Below are positions 30,203 through 39,732 of a DNA stretch of 64,000 bases, one piece after another. The position numbers and the translations under genes are program-made. Origin of the DNA: Cesiribacter sp964504565 (GTDB lineage: Bacteria; Bacteroidota; Bacteroidia; Cytophagales; Cyclobacteriaceae). Where the stretch lies: contig CAZDEY010000006.1 in NCBI GenBank assembly GCA_964504565.1, positions 220,846 through 284,845 of the forward strand, in the 5' to 3' direction. Within the stretch, counting starts at the first letter, position 1. Every line of letters begins with the position of its first letter. Under the pieces are notes generated by a model. It saw only the letters and a list, made by a program, of their open reading frames with translations, was not told where the DNA came from and made no database searches.

Positions 30203-31465
30203 TTAGAGCATATCTTGTAGAATTATTACCGATTTAAACTCCACAGAATCGCGTAAAATTTTCAGCCTTAACTTACGGCCGTCGCGTCGTTTAGAGTAGC
30301 CGTAAATATCCTGTAGGGTCAGGTACTTGGCTTTGCGGCCATTTACTTGTAATAGAATATCTCCTTCCTGAATACCGGCCTGCTCTCCGGTAGAATTTGG
30401 CCGCACATCAATTACTTTAAATTGGTGCAGGTTTTCATCGTCAACTTCTAACGACAAACCGGTCTTGGTAAATATGAAATCATCACTATGGCCATTGCCA
30501 CGCTGCAAATACAACTTGTTATTGGGGTAGTCAATATAGGTTATAAACCTCCGGAGGAATTCGCCACCTATAGTACCGTCCCGTTCTACTTCCAGGTTGC
30601 TTATTGAGTAGCTCTCTTCTAAAGGAAAAGAGGCTAGTACATCCTCGAAATGGTAACGCCCCAGGCTCATACCGGAAATCCGGCCAATATCGCCTGAGAT
30701 AACCCCCAATAGGCCCCGGCCTAAGTTACCGCTGATAGTAGAATCCGGCAGGCTTACGCAAGCCTGATCGTTATGCAGTAGCAAGGCATGGCTAGCCCCC
30801 GTGTCCAGCAATAAATTAAGCTGATGCTCGGTTTGGTCTGCTCCGGTTACTTTTGCTTCCAGATAAGGTTTGTCGGCTTCTATCGTGAGATCAAAATCAT
30901 CAAAGCCCCGGGGTTTAGCAAAAGCTTCCGGCTTTATTAGGGTCAGTTCCAGCTTATCATAATCAATTTTAACTACAAAATCCTTAAATACTGTCAGGCC
31001 AATAATGCCGTGTACGGGCATGCCTAATTGTTTGGTTAGTTGTAGGTAATCTTCTTCTAAAACCAATACCGAAGGCACGTTAAACACCACTTCGTTTAGG
31101 CCCAGGGTTACATTAGGTGCAACGTAGGCCTCTACCGGTAGTTCGTTTCCGGCCCCGCGCAGGGTAAATTTTCTTGAGTATTCTACATGAAGCGCATCAC
31201 TATAGAAGCGGTCGGTAATAATTGGGGTTTTAACCCCGGTATCCAGCAAAAAATTTAGGGGTAACAAATTATTTAGCCGAATAGGAACAATAATAAGATT
31301 ATTAACCGATTGAAATGGTAGTGAGATATGGGATTTATCGGAAAGGACCTTGGGGGCAAAATCAAATAGTACATACTTATTTGTATCGGTAGCATTTTGG
31401 GCTATCGCGAAACGAGCGCCGATCTGGCTCAGCAGAATAAATATGGCTAGAAGCACTCTCACCAA
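30203..31465 (-). CDS. exported protein with two retropepsin-like aspartyl-protease domains and PDZ
   Basis: This 420-residue protein has a signal peptide (residues 1-22, IGARFAIAQ). Two tandem retroviral-type aspartyl protease folds follow, with active-site motifs LLDTGVKTPII near residue 73 and LLDTGASHALL near residue 222. A C-terminal PDZ domain (about 330-410) has PNSTGEQAGIQEGDILLQVNGRKA. The paired DTG motifs in one chain suggest an intramolecular pseudo-dimer, with the first motif ending in V-K rather than the standard A/S-S. It is likely periplasmic. It lies before the SDR gene and may share its transcript. Confidence 0.85.
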   Translation of the reverse strand: MVRVLLAIFILLSQIGARFAIAQNATDTNKYVLFDFAPKVLSDKSHISLPFQSVNNLIIVPIRLNNLLPLNFLLDTGVKTPIITDRFYSDALHVEYSRKFTLRGAGNELPVEAYVAPNVTLGLNEVVFNVPSVLVLEEDYLQLTKQLGMPVHGIIGLTVFKDFVVKIDYDKLELTLIKPEAFAKPRGFDDFDLTIEADKPYLEAKVTGADQTEHQLNLLLDTGASHALLLHNDQACVSLPDSTISGNLGRGLLGVISGDIGRISGMSLGRYHFEDVLASFPLEESYSISNLEVERDGTIGGEFLRRFITYIDYPNNKLYLQRGNGHSDDFIFTKTGLSLEVDDENLHQFKVIDVRPNSTGEQAGIQEGDILLQVNGRKAKYLTLQDIYGYSKRRDGRKLRLKILRDSVEFKSVIILQDML

Positions 31466-31880
31466 CTTAATAACTCTAAACCTAATTTTGTATAGTAAAT
31501 TACTATCTATATATCAAAGCTGAAAGGATTAAAGTTCTTTTTGCAGAATATAATTTCGATTACTTGACTAACCACCAATTTACTATCCTTTCTCTAAGTT
31601 ATGGAGATTTGGAGTTATTTTTTAGGAGAATATAAGTAATTGAGCTGGGTAGTAGGTAACCCAAAAGCATATACTACTAACATGCATACCCTGTACTAAA
31701 TATAATTGAATGCATCAGGCTTGCGACAAAAACTATGTATTATAAATATAACTGACATATCGTCTATAGCTACATCGGTGCTTATAGTACAATAATTAAT
31801 TATTTTAATGCAGTTATGATTGGGAATTGAATTTAATTCTTTTTATTTTTACTTAAATATTACACGGGTAATCAAGCATA
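31466..31880. other. 415-bp AT-rich intergenic region
   Basis: It lies between two divergently read genes, so promoters for both should be here. I found no perfect TAnnTTTG box; TTAGGTTTA near 31480 on the minus strand is only a partial match. No repeat, RNA gene or coding signal was recognised. Confidence 0.5.
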
Positions 31881-32312
31881 ATGAATAAGACTATCTCCTC
31901 CGCCATGCAAAGAAACCTGAAACAGAGTTTTACGGAAGTATTTACCTATTTTACCAAAGAGCAAACGGCTACCGATCAGCAAACCGCTTGTTTATACAAA
32001 TGGGGCCGTCAGTTAGGTATTACGCCTAGCGAGTTGCGCGAATTTCAGGAAAGCAATACTACGTATGCCTACCAATATTCCACTACTGAGGCTATAGGTT
32101 TCGCCTACGATTTGGTTTGCCTGGTATATATGGATGAGGTAGTTGAAGACTCGGAATTAAAACTGGCTACCCATTTTGCTGAAAATGTATTGGGGCTTAA
32201 GCCCCACGTGGTAAACAACCTGCTTAAAGCGTTAATTACCGCCCAACTAGAAAGCATTCCTAACGAGGAACTAAGAGGCGATATTACCATTCACCCGGAG
32301 GTATACGTATAG
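31881..32312 (+). CDS. TerB-like helical protein of unknown function
   Basis: This 143-residue soluble protein without signal peptide is predicted mostly helical. The segment FAYDLVCLVYMDEVVEDSELKLATHFAENVLGL, with an acidic D-E-x-x-x-D-x-E cluster, resembles TerB-fold proteins (tellurite-resistance-like, possible metal binding). I do not recognise a named family. It stands alone before the convergent DUF493 gene, with a 6-base gap between their stops, and follows a long AT-rich intergenic region. Confidence 0.65.
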   Translation: MNKTISSAMQRNLKQSFTEVFTYFTKEQTATDQQTACLYKWGRQLGITPSELREFQESNTTYAYQYSTTEAIGFAYDLVCLVYMDEVVEDSELKLATHFAENVLGLKPHVVNNLLKALITAQLESIPNEELRGDITIHPEVYV

Positions 32313-32318
32313 TTTAGG

Positions 32319-32594
32319 CTATAGGGCAATTAACCCTTCAACACTTTCTGCTTCCTTATAAATCTTAATTATAGCATCGCTGGAGTTAGCCATTATGCTT
32401 ACCGTCAGGCTAGTGTAATTACCCTTACTCGACCTTTTTTCAGTAATCTCCGATCCGGGAAATAAATCCCGGATTTTTTGTTCCTGCCCATCCGGCACTA
32501 TGAACTTAAAAGTATACAGGCTTGGCCAGGTATATTGGTTATCTAGTTTTTCCTTAAAGCCTATATAAAAATCTGCTGGTTTCTGCTTAGCCAT
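32319..32594 (-). CDS. DUF493 (YbeD-like) protein
   Basis: This 91-residue small ferredoxin-like-fold protein has FYIGFKEKLDNQYTWPSLYTFKFIVP and SEITEKRSSKGNYTSLTVSIMANSSDAIIKIY, typical of DUF493. Start chosen at 32594 (MAKQKPADFY); an open extension to 32657 reads low-complexity sequence and lacks homology. It follows the PpiD-like gene across a terminator. Function is unknown; E. coli YbeD lies near lipoyl metabolism genes, but no such context is here. Confidence 0.85.
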   Translation of the reverse strand: MAKQKPADFYIGFKEKLDNQYTWPSLYTFKFIVPDGQEQKIRDLFPGSEITEKRSSKGNYTSLTVSIMANSSDAIIKIYKEAESVEGLIAL

Positions 32595-32661
32595 AGTATT
32601 TCTGCTGATAGTAAATAACCTAAAAGCCCCCCTGCTTTGTTGCCGCGGACCGGGCAAAAAT

Positions 32662-32687
32662 AAACCCCGAAATGCCTTCCGGGGTTT
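32662..32687 (-). terminator. terminator after the PpiD-like gene
   Basis: AAACCCCG (32662-32669) pairs with CGGGGTTT (32680-32687). On the minus strand TATTTTT follows. It separates the envelope gene run from DUF493. Confidence 0.8.
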
Positions 32688-32709
32688 TATATTTTAAGAA
32701 CGCTGGCTC

Positions 32710-34806
32710 TTAATAGAACTTATAACGCTTATCCTCTATTTCGGCTTTTTCTTTAATAGCCTCGGTAATCATATAGCCGGTGCGGTTGCGGCGGCGCTGC
32801 TCAACCTGCGTACGGGTAGCAGCGTAGTCAGCTATTTCGGTAGGTTCGGTTTTAGCAATAGTTTTAACTACAACTACACCCTGCTGGGTTTCCAAAGGCT
32901 TAGAAGTACTTCCCTCTTTTAAACCAAACGCTGCACCTACTACTTCCGGAGCGTACCCAACTGAAGCTATAGAGTAGCTGCTGGGTTTAAGATCGCTGGC
33001 GGTGTATACGTTAGCTTCAGAACCATAGGCCGAGGCTATTTCCTCTAAGGTACCGCTTAGCTTGGCTAACTTATCTTTAATTATTTCAGCTTTTTTCTCG
33101 TTTTTAACCGCAGCGGTCAGTTCTGAGCGAACCCCCTCAATACTAGCCTTACCTTTTTCTGATTTTCCGGTTAGTACGGCTACTAAATACCCTCCTTCAA
33201 CCTCTTCTACCTCCGAAATATCTCCGGTTCCGGTATCATCGTTATAAGCCCACATTACCAGCGGACGTACGTTAGAAAGATTAGCTATGTTATTATCATT
33301 CTGGCCGATGCTGGGTGCCGTCTGAACGGTAAGCGAATCGCGCTTAGCTAGTTCATCAAAAGATTTCTCATTGTCAACGTCAGAGGCGAACCGCTGGGCT
33401 TTAATATACGCATCGTTCTGGGTTTGCTCACCGGCGGTAAGCTCAGTTTCTAAACGGGCAATTTTATACAGTTGGTTAGACTTAGGCTCAGTTACCTTTA
33501 TGATATGATAACCATAGCGGCTTTCTACCAAACGGTTAATTAAACCGGCTTCGGTACGCTCAAAAACAGCATCGTTAAAGGTAGGTACCATCTGGCCTTC
33601 GGCAAAATACCCTAAATCGCCACCGCGGGCACCAGATCCCGGGTCATCACTATTTTCTTTGGCTAAAGCAGCAAAATCTTCGCCTTTGTTGGCGCGGGCT
33701 AAAATATCCTGGGCTTTTTTCTTAGCCTCAGCTTTCTCTTCGTCAGAGGCAGTTTCGGCGGCAGCTATTAGTATATGGCTGGCTTTGGCGCGGTAAACCG
33801 AATCTTCTACTATATCACTTGCCTTGTATAAAATTGACTTTCCATCCTGAGTGAATGGGCCGTATACTTCGCCCTCCTTCATAATTGGGGCTATGTTTTG
33901 CAATTGCGGAGGTAGTTGGTCTAAACCGTAGCTACCAAAGGCACGGCCGCCATCGCTATTATTTAGCGCAAATAGTGAATCGTTTTTGGTGTTGGCGAAA
34001 TCGTCGCGCAGCTTACGTAGTTCCGAATTAAACTGCTCACGGTCTACGTCAGACGGCTCAATAGGGAAGAAAACGTATTTAATGCTACGGTTGGCATCCG
34101 ACTGATAACGAGACTTATGATCGTCTAAATAAGCCTGTAAATCACTATCGGTTATATTTATGGCCGAATCGCTAACTGAGAAGTACGGGATATATAAATA
34201 CTGAATTTCGGCTACAGCATTTTGGTTGCGGTACTCCTGCTTAGCCGCAGCGGTAGTTACGTAGTCGGTTTTAAGTAGCAGGTTCTCGTATTTAATACGC
34301 TGACGAGCCTGGCGCTGGCCGGCTTCAATGGCCGCTAACTGACGAGGATCGATTTGCTGGAGGGCGGCTACCAATTGGTTTTTGTCAAACTCGCCGGTCT
34401 CCGGGTTGGTGAATTGCTGCCTGATAGACGGATCGATGTTATTACCCTGTACTATATCAACCAGTTCGTCGTCGCTAACTACTATCCCTAAATCCTCGTA
34501 CTCCTCGGCAAAGGCTTTTTCTGCTATAAGGGCATCCCAGGCCTGCATACGAATAGAGTTGCGCTGGGCATCGGTTAGCGGGGCTTGGGTTTGCGATTGG
34601 TAACGACTGGTCAGTTGGTCAACCATATCGTTGTATTCATCAAGAGTAACTTCCTGACCGGCAATTTCACCTATGCTACGGTCGGGTTGGGTAAGTATTG
34701 AGTTAGGGCCAAATGCATCTGCCAGTACAAAGGCAGCGATTGACAGGCCAATTAGCACAAGTACTAATACGCCAAATTGTTCTCTTATCTTATTAATTAC
34801 AGCCAT
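32710..34806 (-). CDS. PpiD/SurA-type periplasmic peptidyl-prolyl isomerase
   Basis: This 698-residue membrane-anchored chaperone has an N-terminal transmembrane helix (about 11-32, FGVLVLVLIGLSIAAFVLADAF) and a SurA_N-like helical region. One parvulin domain (about 340-445) has KASHILIAAAE, GGDLGYFAEGQMVPTFNDAVF and ESRYGYHIIKV. A further C-terminal chaperone-like part follows. PpiD-like proteins assist folding of outer-membrane proteins after translocation. It is the last gene of the coaX-to-PpiD run, and a terminator follows the stop. Length agrees with Bacteroidota homologues. Confidence 0.9.
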   Translation of the reverse strand: MAVINKIREQFGVLVLVLIGLSIAAFVLADAFGPNSILTQPDRSIGEIAGQEVTLDEYNDMVDQLTSRYQSQTQAPLTDAQRNSIRMQAWDALIAEKAFAEEYEDLGIVVSDDELVDIVQGNNIDPSIRQQFTNPETGEFDKNQLVAALQQIDPRQLAAIEAGQRQARQRIKYENLLLKTDYVTTAAAKQEYRNQNAVAEIQYLYIPYFSVSDSAINITDSDLQAYLDDHKSRYQSDANRSIKYVFFPIEPSDVDREQFNSELRKLRDDFANTKNDSLFALNNSDGGRAFGSYGLDQLPPQLQNIAPIMKEGEVYGPFTQDGKSILYKASDIVEDSVYRAKASHILIAAAETASDEEKAEAKKKAQDILARANKGEDFAALAKENSDDPGSGARGGDLGYFAEGQMVPTFNDAVFERTEAGLINRLVESRYGYHIIKVTEPKSNQLYKIARLETELTAGEQTQNDAYIKAQRFASDVDNEKSFDELAKRDSLTVQTAPSIGQNDNNIANLSNVRPLVMWAYNDDTGTGDISEVEEVEGGYLVAVLTGKSEKGKASIEGVRSELTAAVKNEKKAEIIKDKLAKLSGTLEEIASAYGSEANVYTASDLKPSSYSIASVGYAPEVVGAAFGLKEGSTSKPLETQQGVVVVKTIAKTEPTEIADYAATRTQVEQRRRNRTGYMITEAIKEKAEIEDKRYKFY

Positions 34807-34876
34807 TATTCAACATTTAAAAGAGGCGCAAATTAACCAGTTTACCGCTTAAAATCAAAATATTACCTAAAGCGAA

Positions 34877-36178
34877 TTATAATCGGCTATCGGTAGGATT
34901 TTCACGAATAGTTAAACGAACAGTTTCCAGCCGGTTGCCTTGTACGGCAACTATAGTAAATGCGAAAGGCCCGATAATAACCTCTTCGTTTAGTTCGGGT
35001 ATATCTTCGTGTTCGCTTAATATAAGCCCGCTAAGGGTATCATAGTCGCCTTCGGGCAAATTCCAGCCGTATTTATCGTTTAGGTAATCCACATCCAGCC
35101 GGGCACTCAGGCGCCAGGTGTTCGACAGAATTTGTTGCTCTTCCAGGTCTTCCTCGTCGTGTTCATCCTGAATTTCGCCGAAAATCTGCTCTATAATATC
35201 TTCAATACTTACTATACCCGAGGTTCCGCCAAATTCATCTACTACCAGGGCCAAACTCTTCCGTTCGGTTATAAACTGAATCATCAGTTCATTAGCCAGC
35301 ATGGTTTCGGGCACTATAATTATTGGGGTGAGTATTGACTGGATATCCTTTGGCTTCTTAAATAGCTCTAACTGGTGGCAATAGCCAATAATATCGTCGA
35401 TGGATTCTTTGTAGACCAGAATTTTGGAGTGACCGGATTTTATAAACTCTTCCTTTAGGGCATCAATACCATCCTCCTGCTCAATAGCCACTATTTCGGT
35501 CCGGGGCATCATACACTCGCGCACCTTTATAGTTTTAAACTCCAGGGCATTATTGAAAATCTTGGCATCTACCAGTTCTTCTTCCGGGTTTTCTATTGGG
35601 CGGGCTACGTAGCGTTGAATAAAATTATTCAGGTCCGTAAGCTGGAATACCGGCTTATCTTCCTCGTATTTCTGCTTTAATATATTCGTGATAAACCACT
35701 TAGAGCCGCCAATTACCACGTATACTACGCCGCCCATAAGCCAGTAGATAAACTTCATGGGGTAGGCTAGTTTATGCAGCAGCCAGTTAGGGTTAAGCAG
35801 AAACACGCTTTTGGGTGTAAACTCGGCGGTTACCAGTACAATTATGGTGGAAGCTATGGTTTGCAGCACCAATACCAGGGTATCTTTTAGCTCCGGCTGC
35901 AAACTATCGCCTAAAGCCCGTGAAATTGGGGCATCCAGAGCCAAGGCCATAAAGTAACCATATACTACCAGAGCAATAGTATTGCCTATAAGCGTAGTAC
36001 CAATAAAGCGCGATGGGTTATCTACAAACTCGGCCAATATACGACCGCTGGCTAAGCCTTTTTTACGTTCCAACTCAATCTGCAGCTTATCGGCCGATAC
36101 AAAGGCAATTTCCATTCCGGAGAAAAATGCACTAAAAATTAGTGAACCAAGAATAAATGCCAGTAAACTAAAATCCAT
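34877..36178 (-). CDS. CNNM/CorC-family membrane protein with CBS domains
   Basis: This 433-residue hemolysin-III-like protein has an N-terminal DUF21/CNNM transmembrane domain of four segments (1-190) and a pair of CBS domains (about 205-330, VRECMMPRTEIVAI and ALVVDEFGGTSGIVSIEDIIEQIFGEI). A C-terminal CorC_HlyC domain (about 345-425) completes it. Family members are linked to Mg/Co export or membrane regulation. In Bacteroidota the gliding protein GldE has this fold, but gldD and ssb are not next to it, so I do not name it GldE. It follows the small membrane protein gene by one base. Confidence 0.88.
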   Translation of the reverse strand: MDFSLLAFILGSLIFSAFFSGMEIAFVSADKLQIELERKKGLASGRILAEFVDNPSRFIGTTLIGNTIALVVYGYFMALALDAPISRALGDSLQPELKDTLVLVLQTIASTIIVLVTAEFTPKSVFLLNPNWLLHKLAYPMKFIYWLMGGVVYVVIGGSKWFITNILKQKYEEDKPVFQLTDLNNFIQRYVARPIENPEEELVDAKIFNNALEFKTIKVRECMMPRTEIVAIEQEDGIDALKEEFIKSGHSKILVYKESIDDIIGYCHQLELFKKPKDIQSILTPIIIVPETMLANELMIQFITERKSLALVVDEFGGTSGIVSIEDIIEQIFGEIQDEHDEEDLEEQQILSNTWRLSARLDVDYLNDKYGWNLPEGDYDTLSGLILSEHEDIPELNEEVIIGPFAFTIVAVQGNRLETVRLTIRENPTDSRL

Positions 36179-36179
36179 A

Positions 36180-36410
36180 CTATCGCTTCTTTGCCTTATT
36201 ACGCTTCTTGGCCGGTAAATTGTTTTCCTTAGCCTGCTCCTCTTCGCGAATTTGGGCTTTTACGTAGCCAAAGCCAATATAACACGCCAAAAAAAGCATA
36301 AGCCACCAGTAGGCAAATTCAATGCCTACCGCAATAAGTTCGTACACAAATATAACCAAAAAGGCTACCGCTGCCGATATGAGTAGTACGGATAAAGTTT
36401 GCTTATTCAT
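36180..36410 (-). CDS. small membrane protein in the envelope gene run
   Basis: This 76-residue protein has two hydrophobic helices (LLISAAVAFLVIFVYELIAVGI and YWWLMLFLACYIGFGYV) and a strongly basic C-terminal tail (KKRNKAKKR). It overlaps lptC by 8 bases and sits one base before the CorC-like gene. It is conserved in position in Bacteroidota as far as I recall, but has no named function. Confidence 0.75.
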   Translation of the reverse strand: MNKQTLSVLLISAAVAFLVIFVYELIAVGIEFAYWWLMLFLACYIGFGYVKAQIREEEQAKENNLPAKKRNKAKKR

Positions 36411-37005
36411 TAGGTAAGTTGGGACTGGGTAAATTAGGCTGGGGCTGGGTACTATCCGGGCTGCTTAGCGGTTCTTCTTCGCCTAATTCAATTTCGGCTT
36501 CCGGTTTCAGTATTTCGTAGGTACTAAAATCCTGGGCGGCTTCCAAACCCTGCCCCCGCAGGGTATCGGTTCCCTGGGCTATCAGTACTTTGGCTTTGGT
36601 ATACACTTTTTCTTCCGGTGGCGACCAGTGCAGCGTATCGGTATAGAGCTCGTTCTGGTCTTTCTTGCTCTTAATTTCTACCTGACCAACGGCGGTATAG
36701 CGGTCCTGTTCGCGAAAGTAGTAGCCTCTATCGGCTTCCAAGGTTGATGAAATTGTTCCGTCTTTTTCGAAGAACTCCACAAATATACCCTCCGGAAACT
36801 CGCGGTTACCGTTCTCATATTCATACTGCTTAGCGGCCTGCACACGAATAACCACTATGGCCGAATCACTATAGAGTATTTCTACGCTATCGGCTTCTAT
36901 CAGCGGTCCGGTGTAGGCTTCTCCTTCATCTTGTTCTTCTTCAGCCGCCTTGCGAGAACAAGAAACCAGGGAAATTATGGCCAGTAGAAAAAGGATTTTC
37001 TTCAT
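36403..37005 (-). CDS. lptC: LptC-like LPS export periplasmic lipoprotein
   Basis: This 200-residue protein has a lipobox (LVSC at residues 13-16) and a beta-jellyroll core: PEGIFVEFFEKDGTISSTLEADRGYYFREQDRYTAVGQVEIKSKKDQNELYTDTLHW. The pattern of strands followed by RGQGLEAAQDFSTYEI is that of LptC/YrbK proteins, which bridge the inner-membrane LptBFG to LptA in lipopolysaccharide transport. The C-terminus is a Pro/Ser-rich disordered tail (QPQPNLPSPNLP). It lies downstream of the TPR gene past a hairpin with a T-run. Its end overlaps the small membrane gene by 8 bases. Confidence 0.86.
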   Translation of the reverse strand: MKKILFLLAIISLVSCSRKAAEEEQDEGEAYTGPLIEADSVEILYSDSAIVVIRVQAAKQYEYENGNREFPEGIFVEFFEKDGTISSTLEADRGYYFREQDRYTAVGQVEIKSKKDQNELYTDTLHWSPPEEKVYTKAKVLIAQGTDTLRGQGLEAAQDFSTYEILKPEAEIELGEEEPLSSPDSTQPQPNLPSPNLPNE

Positions 37006-37024
37006 GCTACAGCAAAAATAAAAA

Positions 37025-37046
37025 AAGCGGCCAATTGCAGCCGCTT
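37025..37046 (-). terminator. terminator between the TPR gene and lptC
   Basis: AAGCGGC (37025-37031) pairs with GCCGCTT (37040-37046) around an 8-base loop; on the minus strand a T-run follows. It would end or attenuate the coaX-OMP-TPR transcript before lptC. Confidence 0.8.
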
Positions 37047-37067
37047 CTTTCTAATCTTATATAGTTC

Positions 37068-38432
37068 TTAGTCGCGCGTGCGCACTACGGTGTTAGCACC
37101 AATCCAGCAACCAGTATTTACGGTTTGCCCCACTTCCACGTCATCAGTATCAAAAACTTCTTCTTTAGAAGGGAACTGCGACTTAGCCCGGTTCATACCG
37201 GCCGAATCACCGGCTTTTTGGTACATATCGTAGGCCGCCAGGAAGATAAAGCGGTCTTTAGCACGGCTTTCCTGCTTATAGCACTCCGTAGAGTTCATGT
37301 ACATATTACCAATGCGGCTGTAGGCATCGCTGGCTAAACTAGCGTCGGCACTGGCTGCTTCATAATAAAGCGAGCGAGCCTCGGACTTACGGCCGGCGCT
37401 GGCCGCCAAACTGGCTTTCAGCATAATTACTTTAGCTTTATCAGCATCGGTTTTAGCTAAATCAATAGCTTGGTTAGTCAGTTCTGAAACCCGGGCATTA
37501 TTACCGTTGCTTAGGTAACGCTGAATCAGGTAGTAAGAAACGTCAAAGGTTGGCGAATCGTTATAGATGGTTTCCATTGACATCAGGTAGTACTTGCTAT
37601 CGGTACACTTACCTAAACGAAGCATCTTATACAAGTTTTTGGCAACGTCTACGTCATTAGGGCTCTCATCTAGTTTGCTGCCAAATTTTTCTTCTATAAA
37701 GCTACAGTCTAGTTCATCGCCTAAAATCTTATACAGAAGGTCATCAGAATAAGCACGGTAGCTATTTATATTATCGGTATAGTTTTTAAGCGATTCGTCA
37801 GCCAGGGCATTATCGTACGATTCATTAACGTAGTCGTAATACTGCATTACTTCCTCTACGGTCATTAAATCGGGGTTATTGGCCCGGTTAGAGTAAATAG
37901 AAGCCATTAGGCCCGGCGCTACGGTCCAGTATATTTTGCCCTTGTTCAGGTCGGCGTCTTTTTTTACTACTTCGTAAAGTTGCTTAGCCCGTTTAGGGTT
38001 AGAAACAAAATATTTGTAAGCATAGATAGCCTTACGGTCGGCATTAGCGGCTTCATCGCCAAAGTACTTTACCCGTAGGTCGTACAGGGTCATTACTGAA
38101 TCCTGAAAGATCAATTGCTTGGCCGGGTCGGTTTCTTTTTCAGCCAGTTTATCGTAAATCTCAACCCCGTTTATATAGATAGAAGGATTAAGGTCAGGAG
38201 TATTTTTCAGCAACCAGCTAAGGTTATTGGCCGCATCGCGAAACTCGCCCCGGCTTTTGCTATCGGTATAGCGGGCAACCTTAGCCCGAGCAATTTGCTC
38301 CTGCTTTTCGTTTTTAGGGAACTTCCACTTTGGGTCATTGGCGGTTCCCTGAGCCATTGCGCCAACCGCAGCTCCCAGCCACAATACAGCGCCCAATACT
38401 ACGCTTTTATTCATCATTATATTTGTACTCAT
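37068..38432 (-). CDS. exported tetratricopeptide-repeat protein
   Basis: This protein of about 454 residues has a signal peptide ending in AVGAMAQG. TPR-like helix pairs run throughout (for example KKDADLNKGKIYWTVAPGLMASIYSNRA and AASADASLASDAYSRIGNMYMN). I start it at 38432 (ATG after a TTG); an ATG at 38414 gives a shorter leader and is equally plausible. It lies between the OMP gene and lptC, a conserved position in Bacteroidota. Its function is not known; TPR proteins here probably act in outer-membrane or envelope assembly, which is inference from the run. Confidence 0.82.
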   Translation of the reverse strand: MSTNIMMNKSVVLGAVLWLGAAVGAMAQGTANDPKWKFPKNEKQEQIARAKVARYTDSKSRGEFRDAANNLSWLLKNTPDLNPSIYINGVEIYDKLAEKETDPAKQLIFQDSVMTLYDLRVKYFGDEAANADRKAIYAYKYFVSNPKRAKQLYEVVKKDADLNKGKIYWTVAPGLMASIYSNRANNPDLMTVEEVMQYYDYVNESYDNALADESLKNYTDNINSYRAYSDDLLYKILGDELDCSFIEEKFGSKLDESPNDVDVAKNLYKMLRLGKCTDSKYYLMSMETIYNDSPTFDVSYYLIQRYLSNGNNARVSELTNQAIDLAKTDADKAKVIMLKASLAASAGRKSEARSLYYEAASADASLASDAYSRIGNMYMNSTECYKQESRAKDRFIFLAAYDMYQKAGDSAGMNRAKSQFPSKEEVFDTDDVEVGQTVNTGCWIGANTVVRTRD

Positions 38433-38433
38433 G

Positions 38434-39732
38434 TTAGTCAATTTTTCGCTTTATAAACCAGCGTTGGTTAAAGTTAACTCCTAGCCCTACTCTAAAGAAA
38501 CGTTCCTGAATCAGGTTATTTTCGGTAGTGCCTCGCTGGCCTACGGTAAATAACATTTTTATGGAACCTACTTCTCTAGGAAAAGTTGACAAACCAACTG
38601 GTAATACTGCGCCAAAATTTATGCCAAACTCATTTATCTGGTCGCCATTAACTGCAAAAGGCTCTCTACCCAACTGTAAACCAGCCATATAAGATATTCT
38701 ATTATAATATTTTACCGACGTATAATCCGGCATCCAGGTTCCGCTAAAGTTAAAACGGTAGCCTTGCTGCCCTTCGGATGTATAGATTCCGGTTTCGTTA
38801 TTTACGCGGCTGCCGAAGTCTTTCCAGTTCTGCAGGCGAGCGTTGGCCTCTATGGCAAAGTGGTTCCGGTATTCATAGCCTAAGCCAAAGTGGTAGGTAG
38901 AGGGTAGCTTAAAATTTCTATCCTCATTTTCGGCTATAAATAAGGTGTCGGATATTAGGGGACCTCCAATGCTTTGTGCCCGGCCGGCTATACTAAAAAG
39001 TTCCGAAGATACGTTGGAGGCGGCATCGTAGGTAAAGGCAGCGTTTATAAAGCGCTTATCGGATACGGGTTGGCGCAAAGCAATACTACCCGACCAGGTT
39101 ACATCCGAAAAGTTATTGCGGATAAGCAGTTTGGATACGGAAGTGTTGGCTGGTATGGTATCCTGGGTAGGATCGGCATACAAATTTTCTTCAATACTCC
39201 CGAACAGATAACGGCCTTTAATGCCTACCATAAGGGTGTTTGTAATTTTTACACCGGTACCGGCGTACACCTCGGTTAAACCGCCATCGCCTAAAATATT
39301 GTAGGTTATATCGGTATCAGGTCCGGCCACTACGTCATCGCGGCGTATGTTGTAGCTTACTGTGCTATAAGGGCGGGTACCAAAGCTAAAGCCCATTTTG
39401 TTAAATACCAGCGGAAAGCTTATGCTTAGGTAATCAAACCCGCCGCTGGTGGTCCGGGCATTTTCTATATCGGTAGAAAAGCGGCGCGACTCCAGGCTAA
39501 GGCCGGCTGCTACGGTAGTAAAATAGCTATTACGGGCTAACAAGGCGGGGTGCTCAGCGGTAAGTATGCTATCCAAGCCCACGCCGGTTAACTTAGAAAC
39601 CCGGTGGGGCGATTGGTTATTAATAGTACCTAATCCCATAAAAGAATAAGGTGACTGGCCGGTTTGCGCATAGCCTATGCCCGCAATCATCAGGAAACAG
39701 CCTGCCAGCAGAACAAGTTTTTTATTGAGCAT
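38434..39732 (-). CDS. putative outer-membrane beta-barrel protein
   Basis: This 432-residue protein has a signal peptide (LVLLAGCFLMIAGIGYAQ). A string of amphipathic strands with aromatic ends follows (LEIEANARLQNWKDFG-type), ending RVGLGVNFNQRWFIKRKID. The barrel resembles the FadL/TraF-like hypothetical OMPs that sit after coaX in Bacteroidota. Start at 39732 (MLNKK) is preferred over 39750 because it leaves a clean signal peptide and only 11 bases of overlap with coaX. No ligand is predictable. Confidence 0.8.
   Translation of the reverse strand: MLNKKLVLLAGCFLMIAGIGYAQTGQSPYSFMGLGTINNQSPHRVSKLTGVGLDSILTAEHPALLARNSYFTTVAAGLSLESRRFSTDIENARTTSGGFDYLSISFPLVFNKMGFSFGTRPYSTVSYNIRRDDVVAGPDTDITYNILGDGGLTEVYAGTGVKITNTLMVGIKGRYLFGSIEENLYADPTQDTIPANTSVSKLLIRNNFSDVTWSGSIALRQPVSDKRFINAAFTYDAASNVSSELFSIAGRAQSIGGPLISDTLFIAENEDRNFKLPSTYHFGLGYEYRNHFAIEANARLQNWKDFGSRVNNETGIYTSEGQQGYRFNFSGTWMPDYTSVKYYNRISYMAGLQLGREPFAVNGDQINEFGINFGAVLPVGLSTFPREVGSIKMLFTVGQRGTTENNLIQERFFRVGLGVNFNQRWFIKRKID

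Noticed and set aside
31466..31880. riboswitch or small RNA in the long AT-rich spacer
   Set aside because: No recognisable structure or terminator pair was found.
34877..36178. GldE gliding protein
   Set aside because: The fold agrees but the usual neighbours are absent, so the specific name is not supported.
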